Origin: Bacteroidota bacterium
Lineage (GTDB): Bacteria > Bacteroidota > Bacteroidia > UBA4408
Reading direction: 5' to 3'
Assembly (NCBI GenBank): GCA_016718805.1
Contig: JADKCP010000001.1
Coordinates: 1,414,001 to 1,478,000, forward strand
Length of the DNA: 64,000 nucleotides
A program made the position numbers and the translations under genes. Positions 45,768 through 55,571 of the stretch are shown piece after piece (the first letter of the stretch is position 1; every line of letters starts with the position of its first letter). The notes under the pieces are model-generated. The model was not told the DNA's origin and made no database searches. It saw nothing but the letters and a program-made list of their open reading frames with translations.

Positions 45768-45798
45768 AAAAAAAGGCAATCTAAAGACTGCCTTTTTT
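45768..45798 (-). terminator. Intrinsic terminator of rpsO
   Basis: GGCAATCT (45775-45782) pairs with the segment ending GACTGCC (45786-45792), with one G-U pair in the minus-strand RNA, and is flanked by A and T runs that extend the stem. It starts 15 bases after the rpsO stop. Read-through from rpsO to pnp may still occur. Confidence 0.8.
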
Positions 45799-45812
45799 AT
45801 TGATTCAGGTAA

Positions 45813-46082
45813 TTACTTCCTTAAATCTAATTTTTTGATGATTGCTCTGTAGCGCTCAATATCTGTATTGTGAAGATAATTTAATAAACCTCTGCGTTTA
45901 CCTACTAAAGCAATTAATGATTTTTGCGTTGCAAAATCTTTCTTATTCGATTTTAAATGATCGGTAAGGTGATTAATTCTGTGTGTAAACAAAGCAATTT
46001 GACCCTCTGAAGAACCTGTGTTAGTTTCGGTTTTGCCGTGTTTTTTAAATATGTCTTTCTTAATTTCTGATGTTAAATACAT
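45813..46082 (-). CDS. rpsO: 30S ribosomal protein S15
   Basis: An 89-residue ribosomal protein with the S15 signature 'DTGSSEGQIALFTHRINHLTDHLK' shape (here 'TNTGSSEGQIAL') and 'RRGLLNYLHNTDIERYRAII'. It binds 16S rRNA early in small-subunit assembly. A perfect -7 element and a good -33 element lie just upstream, and a terminator just downstream, so it has its own transcription unit before pnp. Confidence 0.98.
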   Translation of the reverse strand: MYLTSEIKKDIFKKHGKTETNTGSSEGQIALFTHRINHLTDHLKSNKKDFATQKSLIALVGKRRGLLNYLHNTDIERYRAIIKKLDLRK

Positions 46083-46116
46083 GTTGTTCTGTTTTCTAAA
46101 TTTTGAAAATGAGGCG

Positions 46117-46147
46117 CAAATATAGCTATTATTTTCAATTATACAAG
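46117..46147 (-). promoter_or_regulatory. Bacteroidota-type promoter of rpsO
   Basis: On the minus strand, CTTG (46144-46147) is followed after 19 bases by TATATTTG (46117-46124), a perfect match to the Bacteroidota -7 consensus TAnnTTTG and a near match at -33. The start of transcription would be near 46110, about 28 bases before the ATG. Confidence 0.75.
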
Positions 46148-46172
46148 TAGCTATGGCATCTTTTAATTTAAC

Positions 46173-49100
46173 CTAACGCAGCAAATTTATCTGCCCTGTA
46201 AAAAAATGAAATTTACCCCCCATATCCTTGCAGCGTATTTTGTAAACATAAGTATCCATAGGAGTTGTATCGTCTATCATGAGCAAATTCGACTTTCCAT
46301 TCCAGCCTTTTGTCAGCTCAGTACTTTTAAATATTTGGGTCGATTTTCTATTGTAAATGGTCATTTCATAATCTTCACTTTGAAATCCAATACCTACGGG
46401 AATAAATACATCATTGAGACCGTCTCCATTGGGCGTAAATGCATCCGGAATATACACATGAAACTCATCCTTAATACACACTATATGACTCACCGAATCT
46501 CGACAACCCTCATTTGTAATCGTTAGTAAACTCACTATATAACATCCGGTGTCTTTATAAGAATGTTTCACTGTTTTATCAAAACTGCTTTCTCCATCTC
46601 CAAAGTCCCAAGTATACAGGTCGCTATATAGCGATTCATCAAAAAAACTTATTTCTGGAATAACCAAAGTAGCATCTTCCGGACTAAAACTAAATGCTGC
46701 CTGTGGCATAGTATTAACGCTAATTTGATAGGTCGAAACGGTTCCTTTGCAGGCCCCAAAACTAGGTGTAATTGTAAGTGTACTCAATTTTTGAACCCCA
46801 CTTGTATTACTTGCCGTAAATGAAGGTATGGCTGCAGTGCCCGATCCTACTAAGCCAATCGTAGTATTGTCGTTAACCCATGAATAAGAAGCACCTGTAG
46901 GTTTTGCAACTAAATTCAAAGCTGTCATTAGTGCACCGCTGCAAACAAGTGTGTCAGATGGAACTTGCACAGTGGCTAACGGTTGTACAACAATATAAAA
47001 ATTCTCAATTGCTCCTGCACATCCATTCAAACTGGGTGTTATGCTTATCAAGGCACTGTCAATTGATGACGTGGTATTATTAGCGGTAAACGAATTAATT
47101 GAACCTGTTCCCGATGCTGCTATTCCAACATCTGTAATGCTGTTCGTCCAAGTATAAGTGGCACCAGAAGGAGTACTGGTAAAATTAATTTGAGGCACCA
47201 ATGTTCCAACACAGCTCGAAATAGTAGCTACTGATTGAACTACCGGAGCAGGTAATGAGCTGATGGTAAAACTCGTTGCGCTTCCAATACATCCCGTACC
47301 GCTAGTAGGAGTTACTTGTATGGTTGAGCTTAGTACACTAGCGCTTGCATTTTGAATTACAAATGAAGGTAAGCTGTCATTACCGCTAGCTGGCAAACCA
47401 ATGGCCGGTGTAGTGTTGCTCCAACTATAGGAAGAGCCGGTTACTGAACTTGAGAATTGCTGTGTTCCAATCAATTGACCTTCACAAAAACTTTGATTTG
47501 CGATAGCCGTCATTACAGGAGTTGGTTGAATGCTTATTGTATAATTTTCGGATGCACCCACACAACTTTGATAAGTCGGAATTACCGTAATTGTTGCTGT
47601 TAAAGGACTAGTACCTGAATTAGTACTAACAAAACTCAACGGATTTCCATTTCCGCTTGCTGGCATTCCAATAGCAGGCAAGTCGTTCGTCCATGTAAAG
47701 GTAGTTCCCGATGTTAAACTCGTTAAACTTACCGCTGCAACAGTTGTTCCAGCACATTCCGAAATTGGATTTATTGGTTGAACTTGTGGAAGGGGTTGAA
47801 CTGTAATATTAAAATTTTGAGCTGCACTTTGACAAGCATCCAATTCAGCGGTAACCTGTACTGCAGCTATTACCGGATTAGCTCCAGTGTTGCTGCTTGT
47901 AAAAGCAGGAATAGAACCCGTACCGGAGGCTGCCAATCCAATAGTACTGTTTGAATTTGTCCAGTTAAAGGTTGAACCCGGAAGTGTACTGCTAAAGTTT
48001 ACACTACTTGATAGCGCTCCACTGCATAAACTAATATTGGGTAAAGTGCTTACTGACGGAATGGGTTTTACCTTTACGGTATAGCTACCGGAGGTTCCAG
48101 GACAACCATTATAGGTTGGCAATATTGAAAGTGTAGCAGTAACACTTGATAAACCGGCATTGATTGCTGTAAATGAGGTGATATTTCCATTACCGCTGCT
48201 CGATAAACCTATGGAAGGATCACTATTTGTCCAGCTAAAAACCGCACCGCTTGGAACACTGATGAAATTGCTCGCTGCTACAGTGCTACCGGCACAAATT
48301 TCAATATTTGCAGGTAAACTAACAGTAGCTACCGGATTTACAGTAATGGTATAATTTGAACTATTCCCACTACAACCATTTAAACTTGGAACTACTGTAA
48401 TTGTAGCAGCCACCAAACCACTAGTTATATTATTAGCTACAAATCCCGGTATATTTCCTGTTCCGGAAGAAGGTAATCCAATAGTACTTAAACTGTTTGT
48501 CCACGAATAACTGGCCCCAGACGGATTGCTGCTGAGCACACTACTAGCAACACTTGCTCCATCGCATACTACTTGTGATGAAGGCAAAATTGCCTGGGGT
48601 AGGGGATTAACGGTAATTGTATAAGAACCTGCATTCCCATCGCAACCATTTAAACTTGGTGTAACTACAATGTTTGCTGTTGTTATAGCACTTCCGGTAT
48701 TAACCGCAGTAAATGCTGGTATGGTTGAACTACCAGCGCCTGTAAGTCCAATGCCGGTATTTGAATTAGTCCAACTAAATGTTGTTCCTGCATTGCTGCT
48801 TTGAGGTAATGTGGAAGCTACTCCGGCTCCATCGCAAACCACTTGGTTACTTAGAGCATTAATGCTAGGTATTGGTAATATTGTGATGGTGAAATTTCCT
48901 GAATTTCCCGAACATCCATTTAAAGTTGGTACCACTTGAATGGTTGAACTTAGCGAGGTGCTGCCAGAATTTTGTGTAGTAAATGAAGGAATATTTCCGG
49001 TTCCATTTGCTGCTAAACCAATAGAAGTTAAAGTGTTTGTCCAATTAAAAGTTGCACCGCTAGGATTGCTGCTGAAACTAATAGGGGCACTTGTAGTTCC

Positions 49101-52100
49101 GCTACAAATGGACTGATTAGCCGGCGATATTACTGTAGGAGAAGGATTCACAATCAGTGAATAACTTGATGCTTGTCCAACACAACCCCCTATTGATGGT
49201 GTAACAGTTATGTTAGCAGTTTGCACTGTTGAACCGGTGTTGCTGCTCGTAAAAGAAGGAGTTGTTCCTGTTCCTGAAGCTGCTAAACCTATACTTGGAT
49301 TTGAGTTAGTCCAACTATAAGTAGCACCAACAGGCGTGCTTGTAAAATTTCCTGTACTTATGGTTACACCATCACAAACCGTTTGGTTGGCAGGTAAGGA
49401 AACACTTGGTTCTGGATTAACAGTAACAATATATTGATCAGTATTACCACTGCAACCATTGAGAATTGGAGTAATACTTATTGTGGCAGTAACGCTGCTG
49501 GTACCGTTATTTATGGCTGTAAATGAAGGAATATTTCCGGTTCCGTTGGCAGCTAATCCAATACTTGTCGTTGAATTGGTCCAGTTAAAGGTAGCTCCAC
49601 TTGGAACACTTATTAAGTTGCTTGCAGCTACAATGCTACCTCCACAAATTGATTGATTTGTAGGGATAGTAAAACTTGGTAATGGGTGTACATCAATAGA
49701 AAAGCTATTTGTATTTCCCAAACAACCATTTAATGTTGGTGTAACAGTAATAGTTGAAATTTGTGAGCTTGAGCCGCTATTTGTTGCGGTAAATGTTGAA
49801 ATTGAACCAATTCCAGATGCTCCTAAACCAATAGCAGAATTTGAGTTAATCCAAGTAAATGTTGCACCGGATGGAGTACTCGAAAAGTTTAATGCAGGCA
49901 CATTAGCACCATCACAAATGGCCTGATTCGACGGTACATTCGCTAATGGACTAGGTTTTATAGTGATGGTATAATCTTGCGCATTTCCGGCGCAACCACT
50001 TAATGTTGGAACTACAGATATTGTTGAAGTTATACTACCTGTTCCTGAATTGAGTGCTGTAAATGAAGGTATATTGTTGTTTCCCGATGCTCCCAAGCCA
50101 ATGGTCGAATTTGAATTTGTCCAGGTATAAGTTGCTCCTGCAGGATTACTGCTAAAAATTCCGGAAGCAACTACATCTCCATTACATACTTGTTGATTTG
50201 AAGGAACAGTAACTTGTGGTTGAGGGCTTACAGTGATACTATAATTTTGCGCCAATCCAACACAACCAGCTAAGGTTGCTGTTACACTAACCAATGCTGT
50301 TCCTGAGGCACCAGAAATAAAGGCTGGTACATTGCCATTTCCGGATGCTGCTAATCCAATAGAAGTATTGTTATTTGACCATGAAAAAGTTGCTCCAGAT
50401 GGATTACTTGATAAGGTTCCTTGTGCCACTGATGCCCCTTCACAAACACTAATATTAGCCGGTAAATTGGGAGTAGGTTTAGGATTAACGGTTATGCTGT
50501 AGCTGGAAGCTGTTCCAGAACATCCACCAAATGCCGGAACCACCGTTATTGTACTAATTTGTTGTGTAGTTCCTGAATTTATCGCTGTGAATGTTGGTAA
50601 GTTACCACTTCCGCTTCCGACAATACCTATGCTGGTATTTGAATTGGTCCAACTATAATTGGCACCTGGAGGGTTACTCGAAAAGGCACTTGCTGATATT
50701 GATTGCCCATCGCACACCGTTTGATCGGCTGGTAAAATCGCAACTGGTTTTGCATCAACGGTAATTGTATAGGTTGAAACATTTCCAACACAACCATTTA
50801 AAGTTGGTGTTAAGCTTATAGTTCCTGAAATACCTGTTGGTAATGGGTTGCTAGCAACAAAAGAAGGAACAATACCACTGCCAGATGCGGCCAATCCAAT
50901 AGAAGTATTTGAGTTGTTCCAAGTATAAGTAGCACCGGTTGGAACACTTGTTAATACAGGAGCACTCACGGTTGTTCCATCACAAATTGATTGGTTGGAA
51001 GGAGGGTTAACGGTTGGTTTAGGATTCACCGTTATGGTGATACTTCCATTAGCTCCAACACATGAATTTAAGGTTGGTGTAATTGTAATATTCGAGCTAA
51101 TTGCCGTTGAGCCCGAATTGGAAGCAATAAATGAAGCAATATTTCCATTGCCCGATACTGCTAATCCTGTTGCCGTATTGGAATTAGCCCATGCAAAACT
51201 TGCTCCTGTAGGCGAGCTACTTAGGTTTATTGCGCTAGTGCTAGCACCATCACAAACGGTTTGGTTAGCAGGTGAAACTAAAATTGGACTAGGTTTTACT
51301 ATAATGTCATAACTACTTCCTGCTCCAACACAACCGTTTAAGGTGGGTGTTACTACAATAGAAGCTGTTAAACTTGTGGCTCCTGAATTTGCCGTGGTAA
51401 ATGTAGGCACATTTCCAATTCCGGAAGCCGCTAATCCAATACTTGTAAGTGTATTACTCCATGTATAAGTAGCTCCTGCGGGAGTACTACTGAAAGAACT
51501 TGCACTTATCACTGTTCCCGGACAAACCGTTTGATTTGCAGGAACTGTAGCACTAGGGCTGGGTTTTAGACTAATGTTAAAAGGAACGTTAGGCCCCATA
51601 CATCCATTAACTATAGCAGCAACTTCGATTGTTGCAGTTACAGTGCTTGTTCCGGAATTGCTGGCTGTGAAAGCAGGAATTGAGTTGCTTCCGGCACCGG
51701 CAGTACCTATACTTGGATCATTATTAAACCAGCCATAAGTAGCTCCCGGAGGAGAGCTTGTAAAGTTAATAGCAGCAACTGTAGCGCCGTCGCAATAGGT
51801 TTGATTCGCCGGAACAATAGCCATAGGACGTGCTTTCACACTAATGGTATAATTCGAACTAGTTCCCACACAGCCGGCTATAGTTGGGGTAACTGTTATA
51901 GTTCCACTAATTAACGAACTGCTAGGATTGGTTCCTAAAAAAGTTGGAACATCGCCATTTCCTCCAGCAGCAAGTCCTATAGATGTATTGCTGTTAGTCC
52001 AAGTATAAGTAGCTCCGGGAGGCACACTAGTCAACGAAGTTGCATTAACCGAACCACCATCGCATACAGTTTGATTTGCCGGAACAACTACTGTTGCTTT

Positions 52101-54128
52101 AGGTGCTACTGTAATCGTATAATTTCCTGCATCACCAATGCATCCATTTAAAGTTGGAGTAACTGAAATTGTTCCTGTATGGGCAGCAGCTGTTAAATTA
52201 CTTGCAATAAATGATGAAACATTACCACTTCCACTAGCCCCTAATCCAATAGCTGTTAAATTGTTCGTCCAAGTATAAGTAGCGCCAACAGGCGTGCTCG
52301 AAAAACTCACTGCAGCAACAGTTGCACCTGAGCAATGTGATGAATTCGCCGGAACAACGGCTTGTGGTTTAGGCTTCACAGTAATATCAAACTGCCCGGT
52401 ATTACCAATACATCCATTGAGTTCAACAGACACATTAATACTCGAAGTAACAGAAGTGGTTCCAGCATTAATTGCAGTAAATGATGGAATTGAATTTACA
52501 CCTGATGCAGCGATACCAATACTTGTTGTTGCTGTATTCCAAGAAAACGATCCTCCTGCCGGCGTTGAACTAAAATTAATGACTGGCACTGTTGCATCGC
52601 TACATACCAGGTGATTGCTAAGTGCACCAAGTGCCGGTGTAGGTTGAAGTGTAATGGTATAACTTGATGCTGTCCCAGTACAAACACCAATTTGTGGAGT
52701 TACGGTAATTGTTCCGATAACACTGGATGTAGTAAGATTACTTGCAGTAAATGCCGGTACATTGCCGCTGCCACTTGCCGCCAAACCAATAGCAGTATTT
52801 GAATTCGTCCAGGTATAACTTGCACCAGCCGGCACACTACTTAACGAACTCGCCGGAATTACTGTACCATTGCAAACACTTTGATTGGCCGGCACATTGA
52901 ATGTTGGCATTGGGCTAACTGTAATGGTATAATTGCTTGACGTACCTGCGCATCCTGCTAAAATTGGCGAAACCGCAATAGTTGAAACAACATTGGTAGC
53001 ACCTGAGTTTACTGCAACAAATGATGGAACATTGCCGGAACCTGATGCAGGCAAACCAATACTTGTTAGTGAATTGGTCCAGCTGAAAGTACCTCCGGCA
53101 GGAATGGTAGCAAAACTACTGGCAATACTGGATGCTCCGGCACAAACTGTTTGATTGGTTAGCGGTGCAATTGAAGGAAGCGCTTTAATTTTTATTGTCG
53201 CAAAACTATTTGATGCCTTAGTACAAAATGAATCAGCTACTGAAGTTACTGTATATTTCCAGGTACCAATTGCAGATACCGGAATGTATACTGGTGTAGT
53301 ATAACGCTTTATTGTAACAGGGCCTAATCCTGCACTGTCGTAGGTAATGTACCAAGGTGCAGTTCCGGTGAGATCGATTTTAATATTTTTAGTTGCTCCG
53401 AAGCAGGCGCTGTCGTTTCCACTAACTGTGGCACTGGGAGCGGGACGTATAATGAAATTAACAGAACCGCTCACATTTGTATTAGAACAACCAGGAACAT
53501 CGTACACGTAATCGGTAGCACCAAAAAAGAAACTATGAGTTCCTACTAAGGTTTCGGTAACAATTTTTACTGCGCTGGAAGCTGAATAAAGTCTTGCATG
53601 GTTATTCATAAAAAAAGCAAGCGGAAATTTCCCGGTGAGATTCACGGTCATTTTTACCGTGTCGCCAAAACAATATTCAGTTTGAGTAAGAGGTTGTAAA
53701 ACTGCAGTTGGTACTGGATTTATATAAATTGTGTAAACACTGGGTATTCCATTACAAGCTCCAATATGTGGTGTAACTGTAATAGATGCAACAATAGTGC
53801 TGGCTGTTAAATTTACAGCAGGTATTGCCGGTATGTCTCCAACTCCCGATGCGGGTATGCCAATTGAAGGATTACTATTTGTCCAAGTAAAAGTAGCACC
53901 GGCAGGTGTACTGGTGAAATTTGTAGCAGGTATGGTTCCTCCGTTACAGAAATATGCGGTCAATGGAACATTCACCGTGGCACAAGCAGTCTGGTTTACA
54001 GAAGTTCCTCCGCTAGCCGCTGTTTGTGAAAAGCATATTGTTTGAAACACTAAATAATGTAAAACAATAATAAGTAAAATGTATTTTATTGGTGGGTTTT
54101 CCAACTGAAATTCACTTTTTAGTTTCAA
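46173..54128 (-). CDS. Giant exported PKD-like repeat protein with gliding motility-associated C-terminal domain
   Basis: A 2651-residue surface protein. Residues 14-35 are the hydrophobic part of a signal peptide ('YILLIIVLHYLVFQTICFSQ'). One PKD-like unit (about 52-140) is followed by two divergent Ig-like domains (141-318), then 24 tandem PKD-like units of about 90 residues (319-2475). Each has the pattern 'ANQTVCDG', 'GATYTWTNSNTSIGLAASG', 'ITVTPTLNGC', with two Cys that probably form a disulfide. A PKD domain ('YTWDFGDGESSFDK') and a CHU_C/TIGR04131 domain ('PDAFTPNGDGLNDVFIP') end the protein, marking it for the type IX secretion system. The start is TTG at 54128: no ATG occurs in frame between the upstream stop and the leader. 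Likely a long adhesin or gliding-related filament. Confidence 0.93.
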   Translation of the reverse strand: MKLKSEFQLENPPIKYILLIIVLHYLVFQTICFSQTAASGGTSVNQTACATVNVPLTAYFCNGGTIPATNFTSTPAGATFTWTNSNPSIGIPASGVGDIPAIPAVNLTASTIVASITVTPHIGACNGIPSVYTIYINPVPTAVLQPLTQTEYCFGDTVKMTVNLTGKFPLAFFMNNHARLYSASSAVKIVTETLVGTHSFFFGATDYVYDVPGCSNTNVSGSVNFIIRPAPSATVSGNDSACFGATKNIKIDLTGTAPWYITYDSAGLGPVTIKRYTTPVYIPVSAIGTWKYTVTSVADSFCTKASNSFATIKIKALPSIAPLTNQTVCAGASSIASSFATIPAGGTFSWTNSLTSIGLPASGSGNVPSFVAVNSGATNVVSTIAVSPILAGCAGTSSNYTITVSPMPTFNVPANQSVCNGTVIPASSLSSVPAGASYTWTNSNTAIGLAASGSGNVPAFTASNLTTSSVIGTITVTPQIGVCTGTASSYTITLQPTPALGALSNHLVCSDATVPVINFSSTPAGGSFSWNTATTSIGIAASGVNSIPSFTAINAGTTSVTSSINVSVELNGCIGNTGQFDITVKPKPQAVVPANSSHCSGATVAAVSFSSTPVGATYTWTNNLTAIGLGASGSGNVSSFIASNLTAAAHTGTISVTPTLNGCIGDAGNYTITVAPKATVVVPANQTVCDGGSVNATSLTSVPPGATYTWTNSNTSIGLAAGGNGDVPTFLGTNPSSSLISGTITVTPTIAGCVGTSSNYTISVKARPMAIVPANQTYCDGATVAAINFTSSPPGATYGWFNNDPSIGTAGAGSNSIPAFTASNSGTSTVTATIEVAAIVNGCMGPNVPFNISLKPSPSATVPANQTVCPGTVISASSFSSTPAGATYTWSNTLTSIGLAASGIGNVPTFTTANSGATSLTASIVVTPTLNGCVGAGSSYDIIVKPSPILVSPANQTVCDGASTSAINLSSSPTGASFAWANSNTATGLAVSGNGNIASFIASNSGSTAISSNITITPTLNSCVGANGSITITVNPKPTVNPPSNQSICDGTTVSAPVLTSVPTGATYTWNNSNTSIGLAASGSGIVPSFVASNPLPTGISGTISLTPTLNGCVGNVSTYTITVDAKPVAILPADQTVCDGQSISASAFSSNPPGANYSWTNSNTSIGIVGSGSGNLPTFTAINSGTTQQISTITVVPAFGGCSGTASSYSITVNPKPTPNLPANISVCEGASVAQGTLSSNPSGATFSWSNNNTSIGLAASGNGNVPAFISGASGTALVSVTATLAGCVGLAQNYSITVSPQPQVTVPSNQQVCNGDVVASGIFSSNPAGATYTWTNSNSTIGLGASGNNNIPSFTALNSGTGSITSTISVVPTLSGCAGNAQDYTITIKPSPLANVPSNQAICDGANVPALNFSSTPSGATFTWINSNSAIGLGASGIGSISTFTATNSGSSSQISTITVTPTLNGCLGNTNSFSIDVHPLPSFTIPTNQSICGGSIVAASNLISVPSGATFNWTNSTTSIGLAANGTGNIPSFTAINNGTSSVTATISITPILNGCSGNTDQYIVTVNPEPSVSLPANQTVCDGVTISTGNFTSTPVGATYSWTNSNPSIGLAASGTGTTPSFTSSNTGSTVQTANITVTPSIGGCVGQASSYSLIVNPSPTVISPANQSICSGTTSAPISFSSNPSGATFNWTNTLTSIGLAANGTGNIPSFTTQNSGSTSLSSTIQVVPTLNGCSGNSGNFTITILPIPSINALSNQVVCDGAGVASTLPQSSNAGTTFSWTNSNTGIGLTGAGSSTIPAFTAVNTGSAITTANIVVTPSLNGCDGNAGSYTITVNPLPQAILPSSQVVCDGASVASSVLSSNPSGASYSWTNSLSTIGLPSSGTGNIPGFVANNITSGLVAATITVVPSLNGCSGNSSNYTITVNPVATVSLPANIEICAGSTVAASNFISVPSGAVFSWTNSDPSIGLSSSGNGNITSFTAINAGLSSVTATLSILPTYNGCPGTSGSYTVKVKPIPSVSTLPNISLCSGALSSSVNFSSTLPGSTFNWTNSNSTIGLAASGTGSIPAFTSSNTGANPVIAAVQVTAELDACQSAAQNFNITVQPLPQVQPINPISECAGTTVAAVSLTSLTSGTTFTWTNDLPAIGMPASGNGNPLSFVSTNSGTSPLTATITVIPTYQSCVGASENYTISIQPTPVMTAIANQSFCEGQLIGTQQFSSSVTGSSYSWSNTTPAIGLPASGNDSLPSFVIQNASASVLSSTIQVTPTSGTGCIGSATSFTISSLPAPVVQSVATISSCVGTLVPQINFTSTPSGATYTWTNSITDVGIAASGTGSINSFTANNTTSSIDSALISITPSLNGCAGAIENFYIVVQPLATVQVPSDTLVCSGALMTALNLVAKPTGASYSWVNDNTTIGLVGSGTAAIPSFTASNTSGVQKLSTLTITPSFGACKGTVSTYQISVNTMPQAAFSFSPEDATLVIPEISFFDESLYSDLYTWDFGDGESSFDKTVKHSYKDTGCYIVSLLTITNEGCRDSVSHIVCIKDEFHVYIPDAFTPNGDGLNDVFIPVGIGFQSEDYEMTIYNRKSTQIFKSTELTKGWNGKSNLLMIDDTTPMDTYVYKIRCKDMGGKFHFFTGQINLLR
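46704..53174 (-). repeat. 24 tandem 270-bp coding repeats
   Basis: The region encodes 24 contiguous copies of a PKD-like unit, nearly all 90 residues (270 bp) long; one copy at 50217-50474 is only 86 residues. Units differ at many positions, so the DNA repeats are diverged and not identical. Each keeps Cys near position 11 and near position 75. Confidence 0.9.
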
Positions 54129-54283
54129 TAGACTACAATATAAAAATCTTAAATAATGTTCCTTTTATTTTTTAGCGCCGGGGCATTAATCTGGCTAAAA
54201 TAAACTAAAATATTGTAGTACGCAAATGAGCGATAAATAGTTACGCTTATTTAAAGGGGGGCAACAAGTATACTTCTTATCGA

Positions 54284-55234
54284 TTAACTAAAGAAGCTAT
54301 CGATAAATAGGGATTTATTAAACACCTGTAAATCATCAATTTTTTCACCTACACCAATATATTTAACAGGGATTTTAAATTGATCGGAAATGCCTATTAC
54401 TACTCCACCTTTCGCTGTGCCATCTAGTTTTGTGAGGGCTAAAGCGTTAACATCAGTGGCTGCAGTAAATTGTTTGCACTGTTCAATTGCATTTTGACCT
54501 GTAGAGGCATCGAGTACGAGCAATATTTCGTGTGGTGCATCAGGTATAATTTTTTGCATCACTTTCTTAATTTTACTCAACTCATTCATGAGGTTTACTT
54601 TATTGTGCAAGCGACCGGCAGTATCTATAATAACCACATCGGCGTTTTTTGCAACTGCCGATTTAAGTGTATCAAACGCAACAGATGCAGGGTCGGCGTT
54701 CATACCTTGCGATACAATAGGCACACCAACACGTTCCGACCAAATAATTAACTGGTCAACTGCGGCGGCTCTAAAGGTGTCGGCAGCTCCTAAAACCACA
54801 CTTTTTCCGGCTTTTTTAAATTGGTGCGCCAGTTTACCAATGGTGGTGGTTTTTCCAACTCCGTTTACACCAACAACCATAATTACGTATGGTTTAGCAC
54901 TTTCGGGTAACGAAAAATCACTGAGTTCAACCGTGTTGTTTTCAGAAAGAAGCGCAGCAATTTCTTCTTTCATCAAGCTATTTAATTGAGAGGTGCCAAC
55001 ATACTTATCTTGTGCAACACGTTTTTCAATGCGTTCAATTATTTTCAAGGTGGTTGCAACTCCAATATCCGACGACACAAGAATTTCTTCTAATTTATCT
55101 AAAACATCCGCATCAACTGTTGATTTTCCTACAATTGCCTTGGCTAGTTTTGAGAAAATATTTTCTTTGGTTTTTTCAAGACCTTTATCTAAACTTTCCT
55201 TTTTTTCTTTGCTAAAAAAGCTGAATAAGCCCAT
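54284..55234 (-). CDS. ftsY: Signal recognition particle receptor FtsY
   Basis: A 316-residue SRP-type GTPase. The N domain (about 1-95) is followed by the NG motifs: G1 'GVNGVGKTTTIGKLA', the insertion box with 'VVLGAADTFRAAAVDQL', G3 'DTAGRLHNK', G4 'TKLDGTAKGG' and the closing 'GVGEKIDDLQVF'. It receives ribosome-nascent chain complexes bound to Ffh at the inner membrane. The short acidic N-terminal A domain is almost absent, as in other Bacteroidota. It follows DUF4295 and rpmG, but a hairpin in between suggests partly separate expression. Confidence 0.97.
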   Translation of the reverse strand: MGLFSFFSKEKKESLDKGLEKTKENIFSKLAKAIVGKSTVDADVLDKLEEILVSSDIGVATTLKIIERIEKRVAQDKYVGTSQLNSLMKEEIAALLSENNTVELSDFSLPESAKPYVIMVVGVNGVGKTTTIGKLAHQFKKAGKSVVLGAADTFRAAAVDQLIIWSERVGVPIVSQGMNADPASVAFDTLKSAVAKNADVVIIDTAGRLHNKVNLMNELSKIKKVMQKIIPDAPHEILLVLDASTGQNAIEQCKQFTAATDVNALALTKLDGTAKGGVVIGISDQFKIPVKYIGVGEKIDDLQVFNKSLFIDSFFS

Positions 55235-55294
55235 TGTGTAGTTAGGATTTTGCGGTAGTGATGAATATGTGTTCTGTTAAATACATCAAACAGA

Positions 55295-55325
55295 AAAAGC
55301 TTCTTCCAAATTGAAAGAAGCTTTT
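55295..55325 (-). terminator. Hairpin terminator between the DUF4295 gene and ftsY
   Basis: AAAAGCTTCTT (55295-55305) pairs with AAGAAGCTTTT (55315-55325), an 11-bp stem with a loop of about nine bases. On the minus strand it ends in a short T run and lies 25 bases after the DUF4295 stop. Confidence 0.65.
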
Positions 55326-55350
55326 AAATGCTACATGAAAACAAAAAAGA

Positions 55351-55503
55351 TTAAGCTTTAAAAAAATCTTTAATGTGGTCGTTGTGTACGATTTCTTCTT
55401 TAAAAGTAAAAGCTCCGGTTTTAGGCGATTTTACCATTTTAATAACCTTTGTAAAGTTGTTTCCTTTACCTGACTTTAATGTTGCAACTACTTTCTTTGC
55501 CAT
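55351..55503 (-). CDS. DUF4295 family small basic protein
   Basis: A 50-residue basic protein starting at the ATG at 55503 ('MAKKVVATLKSGKGNNFTKV') and ending 'HNDHIKDFFKA'. It belongs to DUF4295, a family of very small proteins found almost only in Bacteroidota between rpmG and ftsY. The size and charge suggest a ribosome-associated protein, which is inference from the gene neighbourhood and composition. It lies 68 bp downstream of rpmG on the same strand. Confidence 0.92.
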   Translation of the reverse strand: MAKKVVATLKSGKGNNFTKVIKMVKSPKTGAFTFKEEIVHNDHIKDFFKA

Positions 55504-55571
55504 TGTGTATTAGTTTTTGGTTTTGTGCATTGCCGGCATAGACAAAGCCGGTTTAATCCAATAAAACCCTA

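Noticed and set aside
50995..51312. Open frames on the plus strand inside the giant gene (also 52294-52614 and others)
   Set aside because: They mirror the periodic composition of the minus-strand repeats, have no start signals or recognisable domains, and lie fully inside a well-supported gene.
46704..53174. Regular 270-bp periodicity that could look like a CRISPR or satellite array
   Set aside because: The period is explained by in-frame protein repeats in one intact reading frame; the units are diverged at DNA level and have no short identical repeats with unique spacers.
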